NCBI RefSeq assembly: GCF_900496995.4
Contig: NC_044022.1
Span: 16,692,938 to 16,756,937, forward strand
Origin: Aquila chrysaetos chrysaetos
Lineage: Eukaryota > Chordata > Aves > Accipitriformes > Accipitridae
DNA length: 64,000 nt
Reading direction: 5' to 3'
Under the pieces are notes generated by a model that was not told where the DNA came from, made no database searches, and saw only the letters and a program-made list of their open reading frames with translations. Of this stretch, positions 13,801-25,900 are shown piece after piece (position 1 is the stretch's first letter; each line of letters opens with the position of its first letter). The translations under genes were made by a program, and so were the position numbers.

Positions 13801-14989
13801 GCTCTGACATCCAAATAGATGTTTTATGGGAATTCCAAACCACCAGTCCTCAAATCACATTGGTATCTATTTACTTCGTTATTCCAGACACTGGTTACCG
13901 AAAACCACAAAATGGTTATTGATCCTCTGAGAGTCAGGTCCCACCATATTCTAATGGGAACTGATATTAAAATTGCCATTAATTATACTAACTAATTGGG
14001 TGACTTTAGTTAAGATTGAAATTGATATTTCAAATTGTATCGGTTCCAGTCTTAAAATGAAGTTTCTTCAACAGTTTTGTTAGGACAATAAACAAGGGAA
14101 AAGGAACTGTGATAATTAAAAAGACACAGTCACTGTGTATCAGATGAGTCTCATTATTATTATTCTTAGTACTAACTGGACAACACATTTTCATCTGGAA
14201 ATATTGCAGCTATCTTTGTTGCATTTATCTTCTACTAATTACTTAGTCCAGTAAGTTTTGCTTGGTCCAGGCAAATTTGCACAGAAAAATATTACTTCAT
14301 CTATTCCCTTTCACATTGCCAATTCCACAGTTAACCAGATGGGCAATGCCTTTCCCTGCAAATGTGCAAGATAACCCTGTTTCAGGACTAATATCAGAAG
14401 ATTTTTAACAGAAAAGAAACATAAAACCCAGACTATTTGCCAGGGTAATTAGGAGAATAAACAGGCTAACAATTTTAAAGAAAAAAGATTTAAAGAATAA
14501 AATCTTGCCACTGTACTGAGGTACTTCAATCTTTAAAACTCCGACGGATACTGTCATCTTAACTTAGGAATGCTCTTTGTTGTCTGCCTGGCCCAAATAC
14601 TTCAAGACTTCAAATAACCTGCCAAAATCCCGTCTCAGAGTGAGAGATGTCCCCTCGTTAGGCACTGTCAAATTATTGATATCTGCTTATGGTTGTCCAC
14701 TCCTGGACAACATCCTGCTGAAGCAGCAGCAGCAGACTCACCTAGCCTAGCCCAAGTGAAAAAATAAACTACAGCAAAATTTCCTTTACTTTTTGTGCTA
14801 TGCAGAGTTTCACTACTGCATAACCTATAACAATTCCAGGCTCAAACAGGCTTAACTTGTTGAGAAGCCTACATCTAAACACGTATTTTAAAGGATTGTT
14901 ATGTGCCTGAAAGCACAAATAATTATTTGGATTTTCAGCTGCTCTGAGATGCCTCATACCTATTTATTGCCATGATAATTGCAAATAGC
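10814..14989. other. Intergenic, no feature recognised
   Basis: AT-rich except for 13.05-13.6 kb, which is somewhat CpG-richer and carries two minus-strand frames of 70 and 90 codons with no recognised family. A short (AGC)4 run lies at about 14722-14733. Confidence 0.55.
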
Positions 14990-15200
14990 AAGATAAGATA
15001 TCTAGATACAAAGTACATAGTATCTATTATATGCTATATAGTATATATGATATATAATATAGCATAAAGTATATAGCACATATATACTACATATATGTAG
15101 TATATAAGATATCTTATGTACTATAGTGTATATATAATATATAGGACATATAGAGTATGTACTATATGCCTACAAATACATACTATATATGTATTTGTAT
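14990..15200. repeat. AT-rich palindromic low-complexity tract
   Basis: Dense TA/AT alternation with several exact inverted repeats: a 26-base perfect palindrome at 15081-15106 centred in catatatg, a 14-base palindrome ATAAGATATCTTAT at 15104-15117, and a hairpin with 12-base arms at 15171-15182 and 15188-15199. The last lies directly upstream of a CR1 fragment. Confidence 0.9.
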
Positions 15201-15204
15201 TAAA

Positions 15205-15405
15205 AATAAGGGAATGGTTGCTAGGACAAGAAGCAATAAACTTGCATTTGAGCATGGAAGATTCAGACTGAAGATAAAAAGAAACATTCTAGTGGTCAGG
15301 ATGGTGAAGCACTGGAATATACTGGGCTGGCAAACTGCCTTCCTCAAAGTCCATAAGAACAAGTTAGAACCCCAGGACCGTCTTCCAAGTGGATGATTCT
15401 GTGCT
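15205..15405 (+). repeat. CR1 LINE 3-prime fragment, old
   Basis: The order gctaggacaagaagcaat, attcagactgaagataaaaa, gtggtcaggatggt, gaagcactggaa, ttcctcaaagt follows the CR1 3-prime coding and tail region, with heavy divergence. It has no terminal octamer repeat. Confidence 0.75.
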
Positions 15406-16236
15406 ACTATAAATGGATGCTTTTGCTTTTATGATGCTAAATTACATACAAATAATTTTCAATCAATTTACTGGAAAATATACTTCTAAATGACAAGTGT
15501 ATTGAAATAGAAAATCTGCAAAAAATATTCAGATAAGCAAAAACAACATCTGAAATAACCCAGCAGTCTCTGATTCAAAGTTAAATTTGCTGTGCTCTGA
15601 GAATTTTTGAATACCTGATAAGAATAATCTATTAGTGTTTATTACTGAGGGAATATTATTTATGCCCTTCATTGTTATAGGTGGGTTTTCAACATAATAT
15701 GGTGAATAATTACACAAATATTAACTATTTTAAGAATATTAGGTATTTTTGTTTATTTTTGGCATATGTGTGGCATGGTTATGCTTAGGTAAGGCTTGAC
15801 TATTCTTAAATTTTTTCAAACCAATTCAATTATTTGTCTTTCTAACAAGTCTAAAGCTGACCAGGATAGCTGTATTGGTGCTTTTCCTCAGTGTAATCCA
15901 TTCTTTGCTCACGATGATCTCTTGCACCTCTTTCTAGCTCGTTACATAAATCTGGGGACTATTAATCTGCTTGCAGAAATGTTTGCAGTGCTATTTTGAG
16001 GTCTCTGGCACCGCGTTGATGATGAAGAGAGTACTGTGAGCCAGCAGTGAGTGAAAGGGGCTGTGGGAAGCAATACCACTGTGCGCGGGGTGGTTCAGCA
16101 ACTACCTGGCATTTCACAGCTACAGGTAAGCAGGCTAATGTGACTGCCGGCAATCATCTACGGCGTAGGAGGCTACACGGGAAAAGAAGCTGTGACGTTC
16201 AAAGGATCTGAACAAAAGAACTGATTTCAATGTTGA
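15406..16236. other. Intergenic, no feature recognised
   Basis: AT-rich to about 15.95 kb, then moderately GC-rich up to the LTR. No gene or repeat was recognised. Confidence 0.5.
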
Positions 16237-16241
16237 CAAGC

Positions 16242-16828
16242 TGTCGTGGTTTAAGCCCAGCCAGCAACTAAGCCGCTGACTCATTCCCCCCCCCCCCCCC
16301 CGCCAGTGGGATGGGGGAGAGGATCAGGAAAAAAAAAAAACCTCGTGGGTTGAGATAAGAAAAGTTTAAGAGAACAGAAAGGAAGAAAATAATAGTGATA
16401 ATAATAACGATAATAAAATAACAATAATAATAATAAGGGATTGGAATATACAAAACAAGCGATGCACAATGCAATTGCTCACCACTCGCTGACCGATGCC
16501 CAGTTAGTTCCCAAGCAGTGATCCTCCCCCCAGGCCAACTCCCCCCAGTTTATATACTGGGCATGACGTCACATGGTATGGCATAGCCCTTTGGCCAGTT
16601 TGGGTCAGCTGTCCTGGTTGTGTCCCCTCCCAACTTCTTGTGCCCCCCCAGCCTTCTTGCTGGCTGGGCATGAGAAGCTGGAAAATCCTTGACTTAGTCT
16701 AAACACTGCTTAGCAACAACTGAAAACATCGGTGTGTTATCAACATTCTTCTCATACTGGACCCAAAACATAGCACTATACAAGCCACTAGAAGGAAAAT
16801 TAACTCTATCCCAGCTGAAACCAGGACA
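16242..16828 (-). mobile_element. Solo LTR, short family (ERVL-like), copy 1
   Basis: 587 bases with TGT...ACA ends, flanked by perfect 5-base target duplications caagc (16237-16241 and 16829-16833). No internal retroviral region is present, so it is a solo LTR left by LTR-LTR recombination. Sense is assigned to the minus strand because, read that way, a CRE (TGACGTCA, 16564-16571) lies just upstream of TATATAAA (16549-16556), the normal promoter order. It carries an AAT-rich microsatellite and a long C run (about 16287-16302). A 5-base duplication suits ERVL or similar; the family name is inferred. Confidence 0.93.
16549..16571 (-). promoter_or_regulatory. CRE-TATA core promoter in LTR copy 1
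   Basis: On the minus strand TGACGTCA is followed by TATATAAA seven bases later. The same pair with the same spacing is intact in the second copy at 40587-40609. Confidence 0.7.
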
Positions 16829-16907
16829 CAAGCGAAGGGACTTCTGCTGATAGGACTTTGGTTCTGCCATGAGAAACTGAACTGCCTTAATGGAGAGGCT
16901 GGGAACT

Positions 16908-16929
16908 GATCACAGTCTTGACTGTGATC
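16908..16929. other. Near-perfect 22-base palindrome
   Basis: gatcacagtc-tt-gactgtgatc is an inverted repeat with 10-base perfect arms and a two-base centre, 80 bases beyond the LTR. Function unknown. Confidence 0.8.
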
Positions 16930-17049
16930 CCTCCTGGTTTCCTCACCCATCTTCCCAGGCCACAGGTGTTACAAACTTGGGGGGCCAGAACGGCATGGAC
17001 ATCCAGGATCCACGTTACGGCTCCTGATCTTCCTTTCCTTCACCTGCAG

Positions 17050-17494
17050 AGGAGCAGCGTGGGAGGAAGGCGGTGCCCTCGCAGACCTCCATCCCGGGCA
17101 CGGCCAATGCAACACCAGCTGATGCCGTTACGCGTGATGCAGGGAGCAGGCAGCAGAGGCAAGGTAAGTCACCAATGTCCCTGGTCACTCTCTTGTCCCT
17201 GGGTACCTCTCTGATGTTACGGGAGGTCCCAGGTCCTCCAGGCTAGCATCAGGGGCCGGACATGGCCAGTGGATTCACGGGAGGGTTGGCAGCGTTCCTG
17301 CCCTGGAAGGGTTGGGGGCACCACGCTGGCCTCTCCTGCCTGTGCTGCTGACCATCCTGCCTCTCCTTACAGCCTCCAGCACACAGTCAGAGATGACCAC
17401 GTCCAGCACCATGTGCCTCATCCTTCAGCTCCTGGGAGCAGCAGCCAGTTGGGCTAGTTTGAAGTCCAGGCTGCTCACGGCTACCAAGAAATGA
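17050..17494 (+). pseudogene. Candidate two-exon gene fragment or pseudogene, unknown family
   Basis: A strong acceptor (long pyrimidine tract then cacctgcag) opens a 114-base exon at 17050-17163 that ends in a perfect donor AAG|GTAAGT. A second strong acceptor (ctctccttacag) opens an exon at 17373 that runs to a TGA at 17492-17494. Splicing the 209-base intron joins one open frame of 77 codons (start of frame 17052), rich in Ser, Thr, Ala and Gln, with the C-terminal part reading CLILQLLGAAASWASLKS. No start codon or first exon was found and I do not recognise the family. It lies just downstream of the solo LTR in a locally GC-rich patch. It may be a lineage-specific gene, a lncRNA or chance. 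Confidence 0.35.
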
Positions 17495-19290
17495 AGAGCC
17501 AGTGCTGCCCCAGCTCAGGCAGGCAGGATGGGGCTTGTGGCAGCCCCAGAGATGGGACCAGTAGCCAGCTCCTGCAAGAGGAGCCCCACGGGGACTGCCG
17601 CACCGGAGGTGGATGCTGCCTCCCCACCACAGGGAACCATGCTCTGTCTCACTGTCAATACAGAAAATTGTGTTCCACTACTGTGGTGAGAGCTTAAGAA
17701 TTTAAATTATAAGGGAAATATAAAGATGAAAGTTGACTTTGTCCTAGAGATAAAAATTGGAGTGCAGCTGGGTACATACTGGGTACACAGAAGTCCTTCG
17801 CTCCCTCAGCAGCCCAGGAGCATCCCAGCTGGTCTCTGCATTGATGAGACAAGGGACTGACTGTGGACAATGGACCCACTGGAGGCGGAATTCTTGGCTG
17901 AACCAGCTGGCACAACCAAGCATTTCACTAACTGCTACAAGAGCTCTCCAGGTGGGAATTTCAAACAGCCATGGAGATTCCCCGTGTTATCTCCTGCTTT
18001 GTCTAGATCAATCCATAGGCACAATTTGTGTGTTTCAGTGAGTTGACTAATATCCTGGGTGGAGGATTGGGCCATCCCAGAAACTCCTTCAGGTGGTTCC
18101 TGCTGCAAAATTGACCAAACTCTACATAGATAAAATACCTGCAAATCGTGTAAACTCTTTCTACAGAAGGAGAAACGGTCACATAGGCCCATCTTCTGTT
18201 GGCAGTTATGACAGAGGATGTTTCTTATGTAGTATCAGGAGTGATGGATCTTGTATGCGCTGGAGTGGTCATGAAGCAGCACAGGTCAGCTGGCTCTGTG
18301 AACATTATACAGCTTTTACAGTTTACTTAAAGGCTGTTTTAACAATTCTTTTCTATGACCAGTTTGTAATTTCTGAGGCATTTGCCTCTTCTTAAACATT
18401 GTTTTAAAATCCCCAGGTATTCCAGAACCTGTTTCACCTTTTAGATCAACAGCTGAGACACAATTGGATAGTATATCTAGCATCATTAACAACATCATTG
18501 TGTTTGGAAAACTTGCACATCCACAAAGTCTGCCTGCCATTGCACACCCACCTCTGCCACCATCACCTTTTTTCTTTTAAAGCTTTTTCTTGCCACCTTG
18601 CATAAGCTCTAAGCATCCTGGTTTACAACCCAGGTTGCGACTTAGCTCTGTTCAGACCAGCAATTCGCCTTTTAGTGGCAAATTACTCCTTCAGAAAGGG
18701 GATTTACACCCCCAAAGCTTCCTACACAGTAGCACAATAGTATACACATGCACAAATGAAACCCTCAACGATCAATTTAACTCATGCATAGAGACACTGT
18801 ATGGACAGCTTATGAGAGGTGCTGGTTGCTGGCCAGGCTTCTCCAGCCTTTTTCCCTTTTCCCTTGCATGTTGCTGTCCCTTGTCTGCCTGCTCTGCTTT
18901 CTTTGACTGCTGCAGGCCCAAACAGGGCTGTTAAGCATCCTTTGGTACCTCAGCTGCCTTGTTCACAACTGGCTCAGGTACCTCTCATGGTACTGAATTA
19001 TGTTTTTGAGACTGAACCAGTGGACTCCAAAGGAAGGGCTTAAGCAATTTCACCTGGCTGTCAGTATTATTTCAGTTACTGTAACTCACCTCTGGGGAAA
19101 GGTTACCCTGTTACGTCTGGCTTGTACTCTCCAAAAATGAGGGCAAAGAAAGTGAAAAGAGTATGTAAGGGTAAGAAAGCATCTCTGGAAGGGAGGGAAC
19201 AGCTATTCTTTTTGCTACCCAAACCCACTTCTCAGACTTCATTGAACTTCTCCTGAAAAACCCTTGAAATGAAGATCTGGCCACCAGGAT
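17495..19290. other. Intergenic, moderately GC-rich, no gene assigned
   Basis: Several 70-114 codon frames overlap here on both strands without a recognised family. A stretch starting MDPLEAEFLAE at 17870 briefly resembles the GINS2 N-terminus but is not sustained. Confidence 0.45.
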
Positions 19291-19293
19291 TCT

Positions 19294-19809
19294 TTGTTTC
19301 CTCAGAAGGGAGCAGTACAACCCACCCCACACTTCTCTACCTCACAGGGTCATCAGTTCACACGTCCTTGGCTGGCGGTCAAGCCATTGGCTTGGGTGGG
19401 TTACTTGGACTGTAGTCAGGGGTTGGACAACAAAGCCGTGGGAAGGATGAAGACGGATGATTCTCGTGTGCCTGTACATACAAGATGTACAAGCAAGCAG
19501 GCTGAAGCCCTTCCCTTGTCCTCTGTAGAAGACAAAAGACCGACTCACAAATATTCCCTGCCTGGTTATTTTCACTTTGATCCTAACACGATGCTTTACT
19601 CCACAAGGCTGTGGGCCATGTGGTATGTTCTGGCAAGGAGCATGTGTGAACCCTACAGATTAACTTCAGGAGGTCTCCAGCAGCCTTTCTCTGACATACA
19701 CAGAATTCATCATCGGCACTTGGGCTCTCCCCTCGGCTTTGGCTTTACCAGCTCATGCCCTATGAAGGGAGCTATGCCTTCTGGGCGTCAGACTTCTCAG
19801 CTGTGTTAA
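19294..19809 (+). CDS. Unassigned 171-codon open frame outside recognised repeats
   Basis: The longest frame in the window outside GC-rich or repeat DNA. The protein is hydrophilic and mixed, with no signal peptide, transmembrane helix or motif I recognise; a His-rich patch IHRIHHRH lies near residue 137. There is no clear promoter or adjacent splice signal. An antisense 77-codon frame overlaps. Most likely a chance frame or part of a noncoding transcript. Confidence 0.15.
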   Translation: MFPQKGAVQPTPHFSTSQGHQFTRPWLAVKPLAWVGYLDCSQGLDNKAVGRMKTDDSRVPVHTRCTSKQAEALPLSSVEDKRPTHKYSLPGYFHFDPNTMLYSTRLWAMWYVLARSMCEPYRLTSGGLQQPFSDIHRIHHRHLGSPLGFGFTSSCPMKGAMPSGRQTSQLC

Positions 19810-21190
19810 TTAAATCCTACAGGCTACCCGATGTCAATATAATTTCTTTATATCCCATTCTAAATACGGTCAATAAATAGTTGGCAGGAAAAGATTTTTT
19901 TTCTGAAGGGGGTCAATTAGAGAAATAATTTGAGCATGGCCCCCAAGAATAGCTGGGAAGAAAATGACGTTACCATTATTGGCAGGTTTCCACCATTCAT
20001 CTGTATTAGCCATGTGTTGGCTTTAGTCAATAAGATTTTATTATTGTCCAGTTTTTCCCTATAGATATCGGAATTCTTTACAGCCTGTTAGGCTACTATG
20101 AGATATATTTAGAATCACACTTAGTGATCCTAACACTCCATTCCTCTGTCCCCAGGGGAACTTCATTGAAATTGTTTCAGGTTTAGGCCCGTGCAGCAAA
20201 ATAATATGGCTTATCACATGAGGGAAAACATGTTGTGCAAATAAACAGAAATCAAAATATAGTCAGTGAAAACTGCATTCTTCCTGGGCACAGAGAAAAA
20301 AAAGATTATGTGGCCACTGTTGTAATAAATGCATTGCTTTCCAGAAAGGAGGCAAGAACCAAAGAGAACTAAAATGCAAAAGCTATATGAGAACTTGCTT
20401 TCCATTCCATGTGAGTTTGGAAGATTGTATTTTAAAAATAACTTCTGTCCAAATAGCTTCTCACCTAACTTTTAAGGAGTATTTGGACCACTTGTGACTT
20501 ACAAGGAGTTTTCAAACGTAATACTGAGGACGGAATAGCACAGTATGCCGTAGCTTGACTCCTCCATCATCAGTACTCCCTGACTTGTCTCCTGTCCCCC
20601 CTTTAGCTCCAGGCTAGGTCACAGTACAGAGGCAAGAGACAAGGTTATTGTGACCTATCTACTGCAGATCTGTTGGTGGAAGACCAGTTCACTGAGCATT
20701 AAATAACGTAATCTGTCATAAACCCAGGATTTATTTGGTCTATTTAATTTGGAATGATGGTTCCCACTGTTGAGAGTAGAACTGGATATTTTATCTTCCA
20801 TCTCTAGGAATTGTGTGAGAGACCCACCAGGGAAATATTTCTCCAGATTTACCACGCTTACAGTTCCTGAAGAAGTTCTTTTCTTCATAGCAGGTTGGAA
20901 AGACAGAAGAGGCTTCCTTCTGGGATGAGTGGGATGAGCTTTGTGGAGAAAGGCAGCATGGGAGCTACCTCTTCCCTCACAGTGGAGGGAGACTGGAAAC
21001 ATCTGTGATGGCCTTAGGCTGGAGAGATCAGGATGGAACCAGGTGCACACACATATGCAAATACTCACGTACACACATCTTATGTACCATACAAAATCTC
21101 TCACAGGACTTACTGTCTGCAAACTCAAATTTTAAAGATAACTGATGGAAAAAACTGTCCTGAAATAGACAGAAGGTATAACATGACTTA
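19810..21190. other. Intergenic, no gene assigned
   Basis: Contains a 157-codon minus-strand frame (20655-21128) of no recognised family, including a Val/Cys/Ile-rich stretch near its N-terminus produced by a CA-rich segment. No repeat recognised. Confidence 0.4.
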
Positions 21191-21191
21191 A

Positions 21192-21312
21192 ATCATAGGC
21201 TTATAGAACGGTTTGGGTTGGAAGGGACCTTTAAAGATCGTCTAGTTCCAACCCCCCTGCCATGGGCAAGGACATCTTTCACTAGATCAGGTTGCTCAAA
21301 GCCCCATCCCTC
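21192..21312 (-). repeat. CR1 LINE 3-prime tail
   Basis: The + strand reads tagaacggtttgggttgg, aagggacctttaaagatc and gttgctcaaagccccatcc, the reverse complement of the avian CR1 3-prime end. Only about 120 bases are present, a severely 5-prime-truncated insertion. Confidence 0.92.
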
Positions 21313-22440
21313 AGTTGCTTTTCCCAGTTAACTGAGGACAATTATTTTTAGTGGAGCTGTCTTTGGATTTGAGGATGTGAAAATTGTAAATTAACTGAAA
21401 TCACAGAAATAACTGACCCTAATAATTAAATGACTAAAGATATCGACCCAGTTGAAAGGGTGTGCACTCTGGGAAAGCATTCAGTGGAAAGAAGGCTTTG
21501 TCACAGGCAGTGCTATGCTTGCTGCAGCAAGCTCCAACCATCCGCAAGACATTCCTGGCGTCCCTCTCCCTTCCCTCCCTGTGCTGCCGCATGGGGATCA
21601 GCCAGGGACCCCCTCAGGGCTAGGCTGGCCGGAGCACTGCCTGGGAACAGAAGCTGACCATAAGGAGTAAACATGACTCTGGAAGAGCTAAGCAAACTGA
21701 GGAGGGAGTATATGTGTTTAGATGATGTATATTCAAGAAGCTGAGGCTTTCTATTGAAAATTACTCTTTAACCATTTTTTCTTTTTAATGATCTGTTCCA
21801 GTGACAATGCAAAAAGAACAAAGTTAGGATAAACTAAAACTCTGGTATTCCAAATATAAGCCAATCAGAAGCACTTTGCAGGCAGAATTTGCAGAGAGGG
21901 AATAGTCTGTATAAATTCTTGCCCAGTGCACCTGTGCATGTGAAAGGCACACATAGAGATACGAACATTATTATGAGTATGTGAGAAAAAAATATGTAAA
22001 GTTACTGGAATTAAAACAGAATAAAACATCCCTGGAAATCAGTCAAGAAAAATTCTTTTCACACTGCATACTAAATGCACTGTCTTCACATTTGTGGAAG
22101 AGGCATTTTGAATTGAAAGTAGATGCTTTAACCTTTTTTGTTTGTTTGTTTTTAAAAAAACAATTTTTCTTAATGGAAAAAAAGGCATTTTTTCAGCACA
22201 CTAAGTTTGGAATTGAAAAGGTGTTGTTATATTACTGTGGATAATGTTGCTTTAACTATTTCTGCTGATTTCATTGATTTAAGGGATCAGCTCCTTTCAA
22301 TGATTTATTTGATTTACGGGGTCAGATCCTCAGAAAAGTTGAGGATCCTCTTAGATTCTTTTAACTGATAAGAAGAGAATGCATTACCCTAGAAAGTGTT
22401 GTCTAATAGTCACAACTCAATTTTTTTCTCTCTCCTTTCC
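21313..22440. other. Intergenic, no feature recognised
   Basis: AT-rich, with a short GC-richer patch at 21.5-21.66 kb that gives overlapping 60-75 codon frames. No recognised gene or repeat. Confidence 0.5.
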
Positions 22441-22905
22441 CAACAGTTTAACAAAACACTACTGTATAAGCTGGAGCAAGCCACAAAACCTGCCAAGGTC
22501 TAACATCCTTTATCTGCAAAAAAACCTACCAAAATATCTCAACAGAGTGTTGTAGGACTCGGGCTTTCAAGCGCCTGTGAATTGCCTGGGGGCTGTTGCT
22601 GAGTGTTACCTACGCCTGCTGTTTCATGAGTTTTGTGTTTCGGGAGTAGCAACGCTGATTGACCTGTACTCTGCATTCACTAAAATGCTAATCAAAGAAA
22701 TACAGTCTCAGATTAGATTTTCAATTTCTTTGACTCTAGCCACTTAGCAGAGTGGGGCAATCCTCCAGGAGGAATCGGCAGGAGAAGAAATCTCACTAGT
22801 TTATGACCGAGCTCCATGAGTTTGCAAATGGCATTAAATGATAAGTCCATCCCATGATTGCAGGCAGCCCAAATGTCCCGCTGAGTCCCCTGTCCTCTAG
22901 TCTGT
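22441..22905. promoter_or_regulatory. Candidate conserved noncoding sequence A
   Basis: A complex non-repetitive stretch with balanced composition and several homeodomain- and POU-like cores (atgctaat, ttaaatgat, gcaaatgg), lacking open frames and ending in an A17 run. The call rests on texture only; conservation was not tested. Confidence 0.25.
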
Positions 22906-25900
22906 TAAAAAAAAAAAAAAAAATCAGGGAAAAAAAAGAACATCTTTTATTGACTTGGGAGCAGTTTTGCTAGGGTTCATCACCTGCATCACATTAGCAC
23001 TTCAGGATAAGCTTCCCTTGACGCTTACGATACCACTGCAATCACGCTGGCCGACTGATGACAGAACAGGGCTCTTAGCAATCCCCTTACTGCTGTCACC
23101 AAATGGTACCACAGAGCAATACTGTTAGCAGCTGTTTTCCTCCACAGGAGACATTTGCCATTTTGCTCTAATTTGTACAGTTTAACTCCTATAATGGGGG
23201 CCATTACAGTATTTCATTAGGACTATTCCTTAACCATGAACTCCTCAAGGAGCAGAACATTACCAAGCAGCCGTAGCAGCTAAGACCAAGCAGTCCTATT
23301 TATTGTTTGGTTATGTCTTCATCCTGTAGGGATTAAACCCATTAGGATATCATCGAAGAAATTGGCCTAGCCATGATTAAACAGTAACACAAGCAATTAG
23401 TAACCACAAAATAAACCTTTATCTTTAAATAAATGCAAACATGTTTATTTAAGCAAATGTCACTCATGCAAATGCCATTGGAACCTCCAACTATTTTTCT
23501 TCCAGAAAAGTATCCAAACACATGCTTTGGAAGCATTATTGGCTTATATTGAAACATGCGCTGTTACTATCCTGTCCTGCTGTATCTAAACAGTATTTAG
23601 GTATGTGCTCTCTATCTAGAGAAATATTTAGGTTTTCTTCTCCCTGCTTAGAAGTGCCCCCATATTTTGTGGCCAGCAACACACTGGAATAGATAAAGAC
23701 ACTTTTATTGATTATTAAATGGTAAACAACCAAGTCTTACAAGCCCAAGACTGGCTATAACTGCTGGCGTATTAATATCTACTACTGACAACTCATTGCT
23801 GAATGGAAACTAATTCCAAGATCAGGCAAGGCCTGAAAATTTTGGGTTTTTTTTCAGGATTGCTTAAAATGACCTGGATGGATATGAATGGCTATTGCAA
23901 CGGGATCCTTCTGTATGATGGGAGGGAATATTTTAGAAGGGATACAGCTAATTAGTGCTGTTACTTGCCTACCCATATAAACTGGTCTGACTGTCCTAAG
24001 TTTAAGATGGAGCAGCTCAAGATGTAGAGGTGTACAGTTCCTATACATAGACGTTCTTTGCAGAATATGTGTATATCTGAAGTAGGCTTTTTCAAGCAGA
24101 AGAAAGGTGCCAAGAAGGGCATGTACGTAGTTCTTCACACACTGCTTTTCAACCCTATATTTGCCACAACGTCATTGCAAGCAGCACAGATGAGAGCTGT
24201 GTTTTGATACAAAGTCCTATCTTTTATGGATGAAGCCTGAATCTCTCTAACGCACCAAAGGCAGCTGGTTCAGCTCTACAGAGGATTCAATAATTATTCT
24301 GCAGCAGAAATCAGAATGGTGTTTTATGGCTTTTCCTTCTCAAGGGCCTGCTTACACAGGCTTGTGCTTTAACACATCTGGTGTCTATGTAGAAATCTTG
24401 AGTTCACTTAAAGTTAATTTCCAGAGCTCAACTTCAGGCTGTGAAGATGTTGGGACGGCATTCAGGAACAGAGTTCCGGTTTCCTGCATAATGCAACACA
24501 AATATAAAAAATAGCTGATGGTCGCGTTCTGAGCAGAAACAGCAGTTAATGACGCTGAGTCCACATAAAAATCAGTTCTGGAAACCATGCTTCTAGAAGG
24601 AAAATATTTCACTATATTACCCAAACTCTGGATCACTTGAAATGCCAAGTCTCAGCTTCAAGAGGTTTCCAAGATTTCTGCTTTCTTCTCAGTCTGCTAA
24701 CCTCTAGCTTTAACATCTAATGGTGTGGTTTTGGTTTTTTTTCCCTTACTTATTCAAAGTGGAACCTAAACCCATGAAAGAGTATCTGCTTCCCAAACTC
24801 CCCTCAATGGACCTATGAGAATCTCACTATTGATGCCAGAAAAATAGTGTCCTGTGTCGACACCACCAGTGATTCCCAAGAGTGTAATGTGAATTAATCA
24901 AATATGCAACCAAGACAAAGACAAAGGACAGAATACCTTTATAGAGATAAAAGGAGTTAAAAAGTCTTTGGAGCTAATTGCTTAGAGGTAGTTAGAAAGG
25001 TTAATAGAGTATAACACAGCGATATATTTCCTCCTTCTCAGTGGAAATAGCATTGCTTATCTGTATTTACACTACAGTACACATCAGCACAAAACCATTA
25101 TCATCACTAGAAAATGATGTACCATTTAGGCAGGCTTCAACACGTAACAAGTTGTATGGTTTGGATATAAACTCAATGCGCTTGACATGTGCAAATGAAC
25201 TTGATAGCTGTATGCTATCTTTGTGTGGACATCACACTAATGACCCTCATTCGCTGAAATCTGCAAGGATCTTTTTTATTTTCCAATCAATCTAAACACA
25301 AAACCACTACCAGAGATAAAGAGACAGCTGGGGCTTTGCTGCCAGTAATGCTTCAAACTCTATCTCCATCACAGCACCAGTCACACCATGGCCACCTCTG
25401 TAGCACGGTGTCTAGAGGAACTCAGTTTCCAGAAGAACAGCTGATTTCAGTGGAAAAAGAAAAGTATACCATGGTGATTTTTAACATGCTTTTAAATTTT
25501 TTCCCAAACATCTTCTCCTGAGACCCAGATCTGGCCTTTGACTACTACAAAGGTTACAGATTTGCACGTACATCGTTCATTAGCGGAAACTGGACTCAAG
25601 GATCTTTGGGCTCTAAGGATATTTTGTTTGGGGATTCTGCCTGGAGTATCATTTATTAAACAAATCTGGTTGGCATTTATGATGATAGTATGTTATTTTC
25701 CCAGACTTGCTTGATTATGCTTCTGCCTTGGATCAGCTATGATAATATTTATTCCAATGGGATCTCATTAGTTGCAATGCAGGAAATTATTGCTAAATTA
25801 ACTGGCTCAAAATATTAGTTCTGCATAGAGCCATTTATAAAAATTGTTGCGCTCTAGTAAGTATAAGATTCTTCATTAACGAAGTGATATGTTCATATTA

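Noticed and set aside
16281..16474. Hydrophobic 62-68 codon frames rich in Tyr, Ile and Leu
   Set aside because: Produced by the AAT microsatellite in the short LTR read on the minus strand.
17870..18180. Translation MDPLEAEFLAE and, further on, KLTKLYIDKIPANRVN recall the GINS2 (PSF2) protein
   Set aside because: Only short islands match, the intervening sequence does not, and the spacing and frame are wrong. Not enough to call a GINS2 pseudogene; a translated search would settle it.
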